DNA of 50,736 bases. It comes from Shewanella carassii (GTDB taxonomy: Bacteria > Pseudomonadota > Gammaproteobacteria > Enterobacterales > Shewanellaceae). Shown piece after piece: positions 18,670 to 27,275 of this stretch. The stretch lies in the NCBI RefSeq assembly GCF_002777975.1, contig NZ_NGVS01000008.1:85920-136655 (forward strand), written 5' to 3'. Numbering within the stretch: position 1 is the first letter of the stretch; each line of letters begins with the position of its first letter. Below the pieces are notes generated by a model, which saw nothing but the letters and a program-made list of their open reading frames with translations, searched no databases and was not told where the DNA came from. The position numbers were made by a program, and so were the translations under genes.

Positions 18670-21006
18670 TTAATCGTCGAGATACTTGGTCTGCTCGGTG
18701 TAATTCGGGGTCAGCAAGTTTTGATACAGCTTGGGGTTCATGTTGAAACCGCTGAATTTGCTTATGGTGTAACAAAGGACTTTCAGCTTGAGCTTTCTGA
18801 AGCTGGGAGGGATGGGTTTAAGGAATTTGCAGCAATCGATACTCAAGCGTTCCAGCTTCTCAAGCGCCAACATGGACTCGGGTAGAGACTCAGTGACAAA
18901 ATCCTCCAGAGATAAGGTATCCAACTCGGTAAACTCACCGATAAAATCAGGGATAACCTTGATATCGCCGCCTCTCAGAGAAAGCCGTTTTAACGGTAGT
19001 GCTTTAAGCTCCATGGGGAAATGATCCAGGCTCTTGTGCATTCCCATCAGTTTAAGGTGATGCAAGCGGGTATATTTCACCAAGGCCTTGGTGGCTTCCA
19101 GACCAAACTCATAACACAGGGCCAGTTTCAAGGTTTCCAATGCCGGCGCATCGAGTGAGGCCAGGGTTTTAAGATCACTGCGTGAAATCAACAGGGTTTT
19201 CAGCCGTGGCAGCGAAACATTGGCGGGGAAATCGTCGAATTTGTTGAGTTTAACTGTCTCAAGCTTGGGGCTACTCGTTAGCAATGGGCCAAGGGTAACG
19301 ACGTCTGTATGGTGCAGTTCCAGCGAGGTCAACTGGGTAACGGCGGGGCAATTCAAACTAGGTAAAGTCTCCCTTGGGTCTGCGTATCCATCCTCACGCT
19401 CAGTCTCAGTCTCAACTTGGGCCGGGTCAATATTGAGCGACGCTAGATTGGGACAGTGCATTAATAGATCGGCGATTTTAGCTGTTGCCAGTCTAGTGGT
19501 GAAGGAGGTGAGTCGCTCTGGCTGAGGCAGGTATTGAGACAGCGCTTCCCCCGCGTCCGGCGTGTCATCGTCAGGGTAGTATTTCATCACAGCTGTAGAA
19601 ATATTGCTGAACAGCTGCCGTTCGTTGTCCACCGGGCAATGGCTTAGAATGAGTTCATCCAGGGTTAGTAGCCTGGTCGGCGCAATAAGGCGATGACAGC
19701 GGTCGATTTCCAACTTTTTGATGTTTCGTGGCAACAATGACGCATCTATGGTGAGTTTTTGGCCGTTTATTATGCTGAGGCTGTCCAGCGCCGCTATCTT
19801 TTTAAACGACTCGGGGATGGTTTCCGAGTTGGTCGAATTAAAACTAAGATTTTTAAGGCTTTGACATAGAGGTAGTTCATCCCAGAAGCCGTCGTCGCCG
19901 AAATCTGCCCCCCAGATGCTCTCCAGTTGCGAAAACGCCCCAAAAGGGAAGCGAATGCCGGTTAAGTCTCTGGCATAACCTAGGTGCAACTCTTTGAGAT
20001 GAGGAAAACATGCAGCATGCTCACAGACCAATGCCAGCAGTTTCTTTTCTTGGATTTTAAGCCGGGTTATATCTTCATATATCTTTGGGGCAAAGCGGAT
20101 ATCTATGTCATTAGTGAAAGATGTTTTTTGATTGCCAAGCACCGTATTGGCATGGATTGAACTCAATAACGGGTTCTTCCATAGTGTCAGCTTATTGAGG
20201 TTGGCTAAGGTCAGTTGCTCATCAATAGATGCAAGTTGGGGACAGCATGAGATTTTTAAGTGTTGCAGCTGTGGCAGCTTATCCAAGTTAGTGCCAAGGC
20301 GTTGTAAATCCGGGACTAACGCCAAATCAATCTTGGTCAATCCCGCCGGTAAATCAAACAGCTCGGCGCCGCAGATAGGGGTATCGTACCAGGTTAGGCT
20401 GCTGAGGTTTGTCAGTTGGCGAAAATCAAGGTCCAGACTTTCCAGCGGCACAGAGTCAATTTTAAACTCTTGCAGTTTCTTTAGCTTTTCAATGCTCTTG
20501 GGCAGTGTCTTGTAATCGCCTTCAATGTTGAGCTTTTCAAGCAGTGGCAGACTACCGATACTTTCCGGCAACTGTTGTCCACAAAAGGGCACTTCTTCGA
20601 TGGCCAGAAAAGTCACCGAGGGGAAACGCGCCAACAGCTCGGGTTGCTCGCAGAGTGCCTCCAGTGGCTGACTGGCTCGAATATCTATGATGGTATGTCC
20701 AAGCCTGGCATAGAGGTAATCGACATCCAGCTCGGCCGATAGGCTGGCATATTCGCAAAGGACACAGAAGACATCTCTCATATCAGGCTCTTTCTCGCCT
20801 TTAATCAGTTTCTTGCGGCACTTGAAGGCATTTTGAATATCCTGGTTCGCATGCTGTTTCAGCAGTTGGCGGATCTCTTTCACGCAGTCGGTATCGGCGC
20901 TGCATTTGCCAATCAAGAAAAGGTCGTTGATGAATTTCTCAGGAAAGCCGTCACTGTTTTTAACAGCATTAAAGTAGTCGGGGAGGGATTCTATAAATTG
21001 GGACAT
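18670..21006 (-). CDS. Large leucine-rich-repeat protein
   Basis: A 778-residue protein made mostly of degenerate leucine-rich repeats of about 22-24 residues. Typical units read LPESIGSLPLLEKLNIEGDY, LPKSIEKLKKLQEFKID and LPESMLALEKLERLSIDCC. The repeats run from about residue 115 to the C-terminus. The first 100 residues are a non-repeat region with four to five cysteines. No signal peptide or membrane segment is visible, so it is probably cytosolic or exported by a dedicated system. LRR proteins bind other proteins, and the partner is unknown. A long non-coding stretch lies upstream. The intermediate LRR style resembles secreted effectors as well as housekeeping scaffolds. Confidence 0.75.
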   Translation of the reverse strand: MSQFIESLPDYFNAVKNSDGFPEKFINDLFLIGKCSADTDCVKEIRQLLKQHANQDIQNAFKCRKKLIKGEKEPDMRDVFCVLCEYASLSAELDVDYLYARLGHTIIDIRASQPLEALCEQPELLARFPSVTFLAIEEVPFCGQQLPESIGSLPLLEKLNIEGDYKTLPKSIEKLKKLQEFKIDSVPLESLDLDFRQLTNLSSLTWYDTPICGAELFDLPAGLTKIDLALVPDLQRLGTNLDKLPQLQHLKISCCPQLASIDEQLTLANLNKLTLWKNPLLSSIHANTVLGNQKTSFTNDIDIRFAPKIYEDITRLKIQEKKLLALVCEHAACFPHLKELHLGYARDLTGIRFPFGAFSQLESIWGADFGDDGFWDELPLCQSLKNLSFNSTNSETIPESFKKIAALDSLSIINGQKLTIDASLLPRNIKKLEIDRCHRLIAPTRLLTLDELILSHCPVDNERQLFSNISTAVMKYYPDDDTPDAGEALSQYLPQPERLTSFTTRLATAKIADLLMHCPNLASLNIDPAQVETETEREDGYADPRETLPSLNCPAVTQLTSLELHHTDVVTLGPLLTSSPKLETVKLNKFDDFPANVSLPRLKTLLISRSDLKTLASLDAPALETLKLALCYEFGLEATKALVKYTRLHHLKLMGMHKSLDHFPMELKALPLKRLSLRGGDIKVIPDFIGEFTELDTLSLEDFVTESLPESMLALEKLERLSIDCCKFLKPIPPSFRKLKLKVLCYTISKFSGFNMNPKLYQNLLTPNYTEQTKYLDD

Positions 21007-21580
21007 AATATAAACAACTTATTGTAGGGTATGGTTATTAGCCAGTTGGCCGCTGCAGATGCTTAACGCCGTAGTTTTATCGTTCTGATTTAGCTGAGTT
21101 TAGGGGGACAAAAGCCCTGGATTTGGCTAGATTTACTGTCGATAGTGCGCCGGAAGGTGTGGAACGAGATGGATTGCAAGATGCCCGGTAAAGTGCATCG
21201 AAAAGTGCACCGAATATGACATTAAAATTTACAGATGGAGGCGCAGCATAAGATGCCGCGCAATGCGAAGAGCTGATTAATTCCATTTACCGATTTTCCT
21301 TCCAGTGACCACAAAAGTGGCCCGCACTCAAGCTTGCTACCGGATTTTACAAGAGTTGAAGGCCCCGTACAATCAATGGGATAGATATCTGCAGTGAGCT
21401 CATTGAACTTGTTGTAATTGTGGCAGCCACAATCCACTTTGGGCTGCTCGCTAAAGATGGGGGGGAGCGTGTCTTTGCACTGACTTGATAAATCGACCGC
21501 TAGGATACAGCAGGCTCAGTGAATATTGTCAAAATCACTTCGCGCTCAAATACGAATCGGAAGACTTCAGCGAAGGATGA
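21007..21580. other. Intergenic stretch with only short broken frames
   Basis: About 570 bases without a supported gene. Short open stretches exist on both strands (for example, about 70 codons on the reverse strand at 21222-21437). None combines a ribosome site, a start and protein-like composition. One forward frame around 21074-21190 reads like coding sequence (ending in EGVERDGLQDAR) but has no start and is preceded by a stop. It may be a gene remnant. Confidence 0.35.
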
Positions 21581-22063
21581 CTACTCTGCCTTTTTAACCG
21601 CAGGCGCTATCCCTTTAGGTGCCGTTTCGGATATATCAATGACTTTGCCGGAGGCATCATAGTGGTAGTACATAACTGTCCCATTAATAGATTGATAGAT
21701 GGGCTTTTGAAATCCATCATATGTAATCTCTCTTGTGATACCGAAACTATTGCTGAGAAGAATGGTATTGCCGATGTTATCGAATACCCGAACCCCTTCG
21801 AGCCCCTCTGGGTCTTGATAATAGGCTTTGTTGAAAGTTAACACTTCATACTGTTTGGCCTGATAGATTAAGTTGAGTGCAACACCAGAGGTTAAAGCCG
21901 GGCACTTATCGGCGACCTGTTTAAGGCCGGTGATTATTTTGTTATCAGTCGTCATCAAAGTAACTTGGCCATCGGCAACCAATAAGCGTACTCCATTGTT
22001 CCAGAACGATAGTGAGTTTTCAGGGACCTGCTCACCACAAACTTCAATCGGAATATCAACCAT
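21581..22063 (-). CDS. Unknown 160-residue protein
   Basis: Begins MVDIPIEVCGEQVPENS, with an AGGTGAGG-type ribosome site about seven bases upstream of the ATG, so the start is well supported. Composition is protein-like. The C-terminal half contains a beta-hairpin-like stretch (YDGFQKPIYQSINGTVMYYHYDASGKVID) reminiscent of YD/Rhs-type repeats, but one unit is too little to assign a family. There is no signal peptide or membrane segment. The gene stands alone upstream of the integrase remnant and may be part of the accessory region. Function unknown. Confidence 0.55.
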   Translation of the reverse strand: MVDIPIEVCGEQVPENSLSFWNNGVRLLVADGQVTLMTTDNKIITGLKQVADKCPALTSGVALNLIYQAKQYEVLTFNKAYYQDPEGLEGVRVFDNIGNTILLSNSFGITREITYDGFQKPIYQSINGTVMYYHYDASGKVIDISETAPKGIAPAVKKAE

Positions 22064-22438
22064 TTATTACCTCACCTGTTACTTTTTATCGAACTACAAC
22101 CTTGAAAACAGCGCCAACAGGGTAGATGTTAATTTTCGGGGGAATGCCCATCCCTGGGTTGTTAAGCTTTTTCATTTGGCAAAATCACCCGGCGCCGCTC
22201 AAGATTAGATGGGGCGGAAGCGCATAAGGCGTGCACAAAGGACTAACATGATCTTAGGCCGCTCATTGGCTGGATAAATGTGATGGGCCGCACTCTCAAA
22301 GGGTTTACATTGTAAAATCAAAATAAATCAGCATCTTGCTTAGGTAATCCCCCCCGAAAAATCTAGTCAGGGCAGCTTCTGGCACCGGCCTTATTTAGGA
22401 CAAGAAAGGACAGGGCAGGCCTACGGGGCGAAAGTAAG

Positions 22439-22778
22439 GGCGAAAGCTTCACTATTCATGACCTCAGGCGAACTATAGCCAGTTGGAGCGTGATGCGCGG
22501 TGGCTGATGTTGAAACCACGGGCAAACCACCAGTAATCTGCTAGGCCACAGTGACATCAGTTTCACCGCCAGCACCTATGCCCACTTGGAAATAGAGCAG
22601 GTAAGAAGAGAGCTTGGGATCACCACAGCGGCCTTGCTGGGGGTGGGGGGGTGAGGCTGGTCAAGTCGTGCAGCCAGCAGAGCAGGAAAGCAGAGTAGAG
22701 CGGCTGGTCAGGGAGATTGAACAGCTCTCGCCAGAGGAAAGGCGAGAGTTGATGGGAAGATTGTCCGCTGTTCACTAA
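22439..22778 (+). pseudogene. Decayed C-terminal fragment of a tyrosine recombinase (integrase)
   Basis: Frame-by-frame reading shows the catalytic box II of a phage-type integrase. FTIHDLRRTIASWS at 22448-22489 carries the HxxR motif. After two in-frame stops (22505-22507 and 22511-22513), the same frame continues as NLLGHSDISFTASTYAHLE (22535-22591), with the GH pair and nucleophilic Tyr. A stop then appears inside a run of seven Gs (22645-22651). Removing one G restores a frame running to the TAA at 22776, with a typical acidic tail (ERLVREIEQLSPEERRELM). The N-terminal two thirds are missing. This is an integrase remnant broken by two stops and a G-run frameshift. Confidence 0.8.
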
Positions 22779-22961
22779 TGTAGCTAGGCTGTTTATGGCG
22801 AGCTTTGCTATTTTTACCATTCAATGGCTTTTGATGAAAAGGTTTTATATTGTGCTGTAACTGTTTGAGACCGTAGTGTTAAGTTACTGTTGATATGGAC
22901 TAAACATCAGACAAACGGTAAGATACTGAAATCTCGATATATATGGTTAAGGCAGTAGCTT

Positions 22962-24176
22962 ATGAAAGATAACTTGTCAGAATTCAAAGAGGAATTATCT
23001 GAATCTGGTGAAAGAATCGGAATTGAGGCTGAAGAAGATAACGAAACTATAGAGCCTTTTGATCCAGAGGAAATATCAATCCAGCAAAAAATTGTATCTA
23101 TGGATGTAATTGTTCGGCGTTTAAATCAAGGCTCTATTATCTTATCTCCGTCATTTCAAAGAAAGGAGGTTTGGGATAGAACTCGTAGAAGTCGATTGAT
23201 TGAGTCTCTGATGCTGAATATCCCGTTGCCAATGTTCTATGTTGCTGCTGACGAAAATGGAGATTGGGAAGTTGTTGATGGGCTGCAGCGATTGTCTGCT
23301 ATAAGGGATTTTTTGATTGGCAATAAAGATGGAATGCCTTTGCAGCTAACTAATCTAGAATTTTTAGGTGAAAGATATGGCAATAAAACATGGAAAGTTA
23401 TCGAGTCTGATAAAGATTCCCAGAAGCTTGTGAATAGTATATATGAGACAGAGTTACGGTTTACTGTTATTAATCCTGGAACGCCAGATGCGGTAAAAAG
23501 AAATATATTCAAGAGAATCAATACTGGTGGCATGCCTCTAACATCTCAAGAGATTAGACACGCACTTTATGAAGGCTCCTCATCAAATTTATTACGTCGG
23601 TTGGTTGATTCTCAAGAGTTTGTAAGAGCTATGGGTAAGAAAATTGATGATAGTAGAATGGGGGCAAGTGAATTGGTGTTGAGGCTTATATCATTTATGA
23701 TATTTGATCGTTCTAGCTATTCACATAGTATGGATTCTTGGCTAAGTAATGCCATGCGAGTTATGAACCTATTCCCAAATATTGAAAGTGAAGATGTTGA
23801 TAAAATATTTGGAGATGCGAAGGCTCCAGCTATAACAGTTGGGACGCTTGAAGAGGTAGAGGCGCGGTTTTTCTTGGCAATGAGTCGAGGTTATGAAATT
23901 TTTGGTGGTCATGCCTTTAGGAAATCTTTACCTAGCAGTGACAGAAAAAGCCCAATTAACAAGTCTCTATTTGAAGTATGGGGAAATATTCTTTCTGATC
24001 TATCTGATAATGAATACAATAAATTAAAGAAAAATAAATGTAATATGCTTAAAGAGTACGGCTCTATACTTTACGATAATGAGTTTAGTAATGCTATTAG
24101 TAGATTTTCATCTACTTCGAAAGGTATTTCAGAAAGTCACTCAACAATTTTTGGATTGGTGAATAATCATATTTAA
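22962..24176 (+). CDS. DUF262 (GmrSD N-terminal-like) protein
   Basis: A 404-residue protein whose residues 40 to about 210 form a DUF262/ParB-like domain. Motifs in order are LSPSFQRKEVW (61-71), VVDGLQRLSAI (104-114) and FKRINTGGMPLTSQEIRHALY (183-203). They match the QR, DGQQR and F-K/R-x-N-x-GG signatures of the family, which includes the NTP-hydrolysing half of GmrSD type IV restriction enzymes. The DUF1524 HNH nuclease half is absent. The C-terminal half is helical and unassigned. The gene is A+T-rich compared with the flanking operons and is first in a tight three-gene operon, ending 9 bases before an ATPase gene. Role in defence is inference from family and neighbours. Confidence 0.8.
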   Translation: MKDNLSEFKEELSESGERIGIEAEEDNETIEPFDPEEISIQQKIVSMDVIVRRLNQGSIILSPSFQRKEVWDRTRRSRLIESLMLNIPLPMFYVAADENGDWEVVDGLQRLSAIRDFLIGNKDGMPLQLTNLEFLGERYGNKTWKVIESDKDSQKLVNSIYETELRFTVINPGTPDAVKRNIFKRINTGGMPLTSQEIRHALYEGSSSNLLRRLVDSQEFVRAMGKKIDDSRMGASELVLRLISFMIFDRSSYSHSMDSWLSNAMRVMNLFPNIESEDVDKIFGDAKAPAITVGTLEEVEARFFLAMSRGYEIFGGHAFRKSLPSSDRKSPINKSLFEVWGNILSDLSDNEYNKLKKNKCNMLKEYGSILYDNEFSNAISRFSSTSKGISESHSTIFGLVNNHI

Positions 24177-24185
24177 GGAATTTTT

Positions 24186-25259
24186 ATGTGTGTGGGCAAT
24201 ATATATCTAAACGGTTTTAAGTCGTTTGTTAGTGAAGCTGTTGCATTAAAAAGCTTAACTCTTTTAACTGGCTTGAATAATAGTGGCAAAAGTTCAGTTA
24301 TACAAGCCGTAAGAATGTTGCAATTAGCGTATAAAGGGAGTTCACCACTAATTGCTGGGCATGGAAATGTACATGACCTTAGGTCTAAGAACGTTAGCGC
24401 AAGTGATTCTATATCTATTGCATTGAACTATAAAGATGGTCGGAATGGAACAGTTGAGCTTTGTGAGGGTTCTAATACAAAGCCATCGCTTTGTCCTGAG
24501 CTTATATATGTTGGAGCAAACAGAGTTGGGCCGCATGCATATTTGCCAGTGAACACATCATTGGAACCTTATCCTTTCATAGGTGATCACTGTGAATATA
24601 TTTATGATTTCATCAATAAATATGAATCGATGGGATATTTAGTTCCTGAAAGGCTTAAGCATGAGAAAGCTCAAGGCAATACATTTTTATATGCTCTTGA
24701 GGGTTGGTTGCATGAAATAGCTCCCGGTATTGACTTTACATTTTCTACGAACTTAAAAGCAGATGTGTCCTACGGTGAGTTTAATAAATACAGACCTGCT
24801 AATGTCGGTTTTGGATTAAGTTATACACTGCCAATTATAGCTGCGACATTGGCAGCAGTAGCGAAGCCAAAATCTCAAGACTTAGAGTGGATTATGGATT
24901 GGGAAAGTCTTAAAAATAGCAATGGCAATTTTTTGATTTTAGAAAACCCTGAGGCTCATCTTCATCCAAAAGGACAAACTGCTATGGGTGAAATGATAGC
25001 TAGAGCAGCAGCATGTGGAGTTCAAGTGATTGTAGAAACTCATAGTGAGCATGTTATGGATGGGATAAGAATTGCGGTAAAAAATGGTGTTTTACCTTGT
25101 GAAGAAGTCCTCTTTCATTATTTTTCATCGTCGACAGAGGGTGTAACAAAAATTGAAACTCCCCAAATTGATGAGAATGGTAAAGTCGAGTTTTGGCCTG
25201 ATGGTTTTTTTGATCAGACTTTGAAGAATAGAGCATATTTGGCAAAAAGGAATCGCTAG
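24186..25259 (+). CDS. AAA/ABC-type ATPase with DUF3696-like C-terminus
   Basis: A 357-residue ATPase of the OLD/RecF-like SMC-ABC group. Walker A is GLNNSGKSS (29-37). The signature-like segment NVGFGLSYTLPI lies at 206-217. Walker B FLILENPEAHLHPKGQ (249-264) has the catalytic acidic residues, and the H-loop ETHSEH is at 284-289. The end, with NGKVEFWPDGFFDQ (331-344), matches DUF3696. No long coiled coil or fused TOPRIM is present. It lies 9 bases after the DUF262 gene and 1 base before the RelE-like gene. Related ATPases act as sensors or triggers in several anti-phage systems; here that role is inferred. Confidence 0.85.
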   Translation: MCVGNIYLNGFKSFVSEAVALKSLTLLTGLNNSGKSSVIQAVRMLQLAYKGSSPLIAGHGNVHDLRSKNVSASDSISIALNYKDGRNGTVELCEGSNTKPSLCPELIYVGANRVGPHAYLPVNTSLEPYPFIGDHCEYIYDFINKYESMGYLVPERLKHEKAQGNTFLYALEGWLHEIAPGIDFTFSTNLKADVSYGEFNKYRPANVGFGLSYTLPIIAATLAAVAKPKSQDLEWIMDWESLKNSNGNFLILENPEAHLHPKGQTAMGEMIARAAACGVQVIVETHSEHVMDGIRIAVKNGVLPCEEVLFHYFSSSTEGVTKIETPQIDENGKVEFWPDGFFDQTLKNRAYLAKRNR

Positions 25260-25260
25260 T

Positions 25261-26139
25261 ATGGATCATATAGTTTGCATCAATGAAAATAGCTTTCCTG
25301 CACCAGATAAATTAACTGCTAATGATTTATTTCTTGATGCGATACATGGAGCGTTAGAGTTATTTGAAATAGGCGATAGATATGCTTTTTATTTGGATGT
25401 GTCTAGCGGTTCATTGCTTGATTTTGAAATTTTTCCTGATTACTCAATTGATGATTTTTTGAGTGAAGTTGATGATGTAGATATATCGACATTTATTTAT
25501 GAAGTAGAGGATAAAAGTCCTGCAATTGACCATTTAACTGAAGGGCAGCTAGATGAGGTTACCGAGTTTACCTATTACATGGCTGATTTCGCAGCAGATA
25601 AGAAACCAGAAGTTTTTGCAATAGCATGTGTGCTTGGTGCATATTTGTTAAGTATAAAATCAGAAAATCGTTGGTGTGATAACAAAATTGAGGTTTCAAG
25701 ACTTGATGCAAATAGTCAGTTTGTTGAAGGCACTATTGATATTAAGAATTTGAGCTGTTACGAGCATGGTGCTTTTTATTCAGAATTGCTTTCAAAACTA
25801 GATGTTAGGAGCGTGTTAGACGATCATCTATGTACTGATGAATTTGTAGGGTGGTTTGACTCTCTAAACTCTTTAAACAAATGGTCGGTATATCAAAAAA
25901 TGAAGCTTGCTTGCTCGCGTTCATTCGGTGGTGGTAGACCATTAATTGATACATTGGATGATGCAGATGGACTTAAGGAAATAAGAATAAAAACTCCCCA
26001 AAACGCGATTAGAGTGCTTTTTAAAAACCATAGAGATGATAAGCAAGCAATTCTTATTGGTTTTACAAAAAAAGCGAATAACGAAGGGTACGACGATGCT
26101 ATCAAAAAGGCTAACGAACTTTATAAAGCTCTTGGTTGA
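25261..26139 (+). CDS. Protein with C-terminal RelE/HigB-like toxin domain
   Basis: A 292-residue protein. Residues from about 194 to 290 read like a RelE/HigB-superfamily (HI1419-type killer) toxin: EFVGWFDSLNSLNKWSV, then the strand GLKEIRIK (237-243), IRVLFKNHRDDKQAILIGFTKK (250-271) and the closing helix DDAIKKANELYKAL. The first 190 residues are acidic, unrecognised and probably not an antitoxin of a known type. The start lies one base after the ATPase stop, so the three genes form one transcript. It is a good candidate effector of the module. The toxin assignment comes from pattern similarity, not a search. Confidence 0.7.
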   Translation: MDHIVCINENSFPAPDKLTANDLFLDAIHGALELFEIGDRYAFYLDVSSGSLLDFEIFPDYSIDDFLSEVDDVDISTFIYEVEDKSPAIDHLTEGQLDEVTEFTYYMADFAADKKPEVFAIACVLGAYLLSIKSENRWCDNKIEVSRLDANSQFVEGTIDIKNLSCYEHGAFYSELLSKLDVRSVLDDHLCTDEFVGWFDSLNSLNKWSVYQKMKLACSRSFGGGRPLIDTLDDADGLKEIRIKTPQNAIRVLFKNHRDDKQAILIGFTKKANNEGYDDAIKKANELYKALG

Positions 26140-26304
26140 ATTTTGATCACCCATATAGGCTTCATCTTTGTAATGCTTAAATTTTTTACTAGGTGACTGG
26201 CATTAAGCTTTTGAACAATTTTTTGTCAATTCATATTTATAATGATGGCTCAAGCATCAAGGCTTTTTATTTGGTAAGTTGCTTAGAACATTTGCTGTGT
26301 ACAC

Positions 26305-26505
26305 TTATTGATAGCACTCCACGGGAAAGCGGTCTGTGCTCTCTGCCTGATACTCTTTATGGATTTCTCGTTGAGAAATGGCCCATTGGTGGACTCGGGT
26401 GATGACTTCACCCCCAAAGCTGGCAATGCCTCTTAGGCGGGTTAGGGTTTCATCGCCGTAGCGGTTGGTTTTGATTGCAGGAATACCCGAAGCACAACTG
26501 AGTTG
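26305..26505 (-). pseudogene. Coding remnant of unknown gene
   Basis: A reverse-strand frame of 66 codons with no start codon, bounded by stops. Its composition is protein-like, with segments such as AIKTNRYGDETLTRLRG and HQWAISQREIHKEYQAEST. It is probably the surviving C-terminal end of a gene truncated when this accessory region was rearranged. I do not recognise the family. Confidence 0.35.
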
Positions 26506-26601
26506 CTAAATATATACACCTAATTCCCAGGCACAGGCGGAACTGTGACCTTCCGAGGCATGGATGCCGAGGCAGAGCTTACAAGGATGTACTTGCAGCC
26601 A

Positions 26602-26657
26602 GTCACAGGATCGCCTGTGCGAAAAGGACTGTTCTCGGACGTCCTGTCCTTCACGGC
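26602..26657 (+). repeat. Dyad-rich repeat, copy 1
   Basis: 56 bases matching 53 of 56 positions of the copy at 26850-26905. It contains hairpin CACAGG-ATCG-CCTGTG and a second dyad AGGAC...GTCCT. Just upstream (26557-26595) lie further small dyads, GGCAT-GG-ATGCC and CAAG-GATGTA-CTTG, making a chain of short palindromes. Non-coding by appearance. Confidence 0.75.
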
Positions 26658-26849
26658 GTACCCATTCGCGCCGCAGGTGATGGTGAACTGGCAGCTAAGC
26701 TCAAGTTTATTGGTGAGTTCTGGCTTAAAGCCATGATAGCCGCTGTGCCAGCGGCCTATTGTTGTTGAACAAATGCATCCATGTACAACGAGCCAGCTCG
26801 ACATCCCTGACTCGCGCTCGAAAGCATGTTGCAACGCAACTCTCGCCAT

Positions 26850-26905
26850 GTCACAGGAGAGCCTGTGCGAAAAGGACCGTTCTCGGACGTCCTGTCCTTC
26901 ACGGC
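26850..26905 (+). repeat. Dyad-rich repeat, copy 2
   Basis: Second copy, 248 bases downstream in the same orientation, with hairpins CACAGG-AGAG-CCTGTG and AGGAC...GTCCT. Both copies are followed after a variable gap by the shared string GCGCCGCAGGTGAT. Both are then followed by similar sequence ending in a CTTTAAAGCC-like motif. The duplicated unit is therefore longer than the conserved core. Upstream dyads include CGAGC-CA-GCTCG and GTTG-CAACG-CAAC. Confidence 0.75.
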
Positions 26906-27144
26906 ATTCGAGCTTCCTGCCCATCTGCGCCGCAGGTGATAGGTTGTTGCTTAGCGGGAAGTTAAATCCAAGTTGGTTGGCTATTTAAGGCTTTAAAGCC
27001 ACGATGGTCACATCGCTAACTCAATGTTTTCCTAAGAGAAAACTATCAGAGAACAAAATCACTAATTTGAAGCGCCTGGATCGGCAGGTGGATGGTTCTA
27101 AAAGAAGCTTGAGACTTGTGCAAGCAGGCACAAGAAGAAAATGC

Positions 27145-27220
<76 letters not shown>

Positions 27221-27275
27221 ACGCCAGTGATTATACTGGTTTTCACCCGGATGAAAAGGCTTAAGATTTAATTGC

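Noticed and set aside
26193..26402. Forward open frame of 69 codons after the RelE-like gene
   Set aside because: It overlaps a more protein-like remnant on the other strand and shows no family motif or ribosome site.
26602..26905. CRISPR array
   Set aside because: Only two imperfect copies 248 bases apart, with internal hairpins and no regular spacers or cas genes.
26520..26990. Several overlapping open frames of 60-134 codons over the dyad repeats
   Set aside because: They arise from the palindromic, stop-poor repeat sequence on both strands and share no protein-like features.
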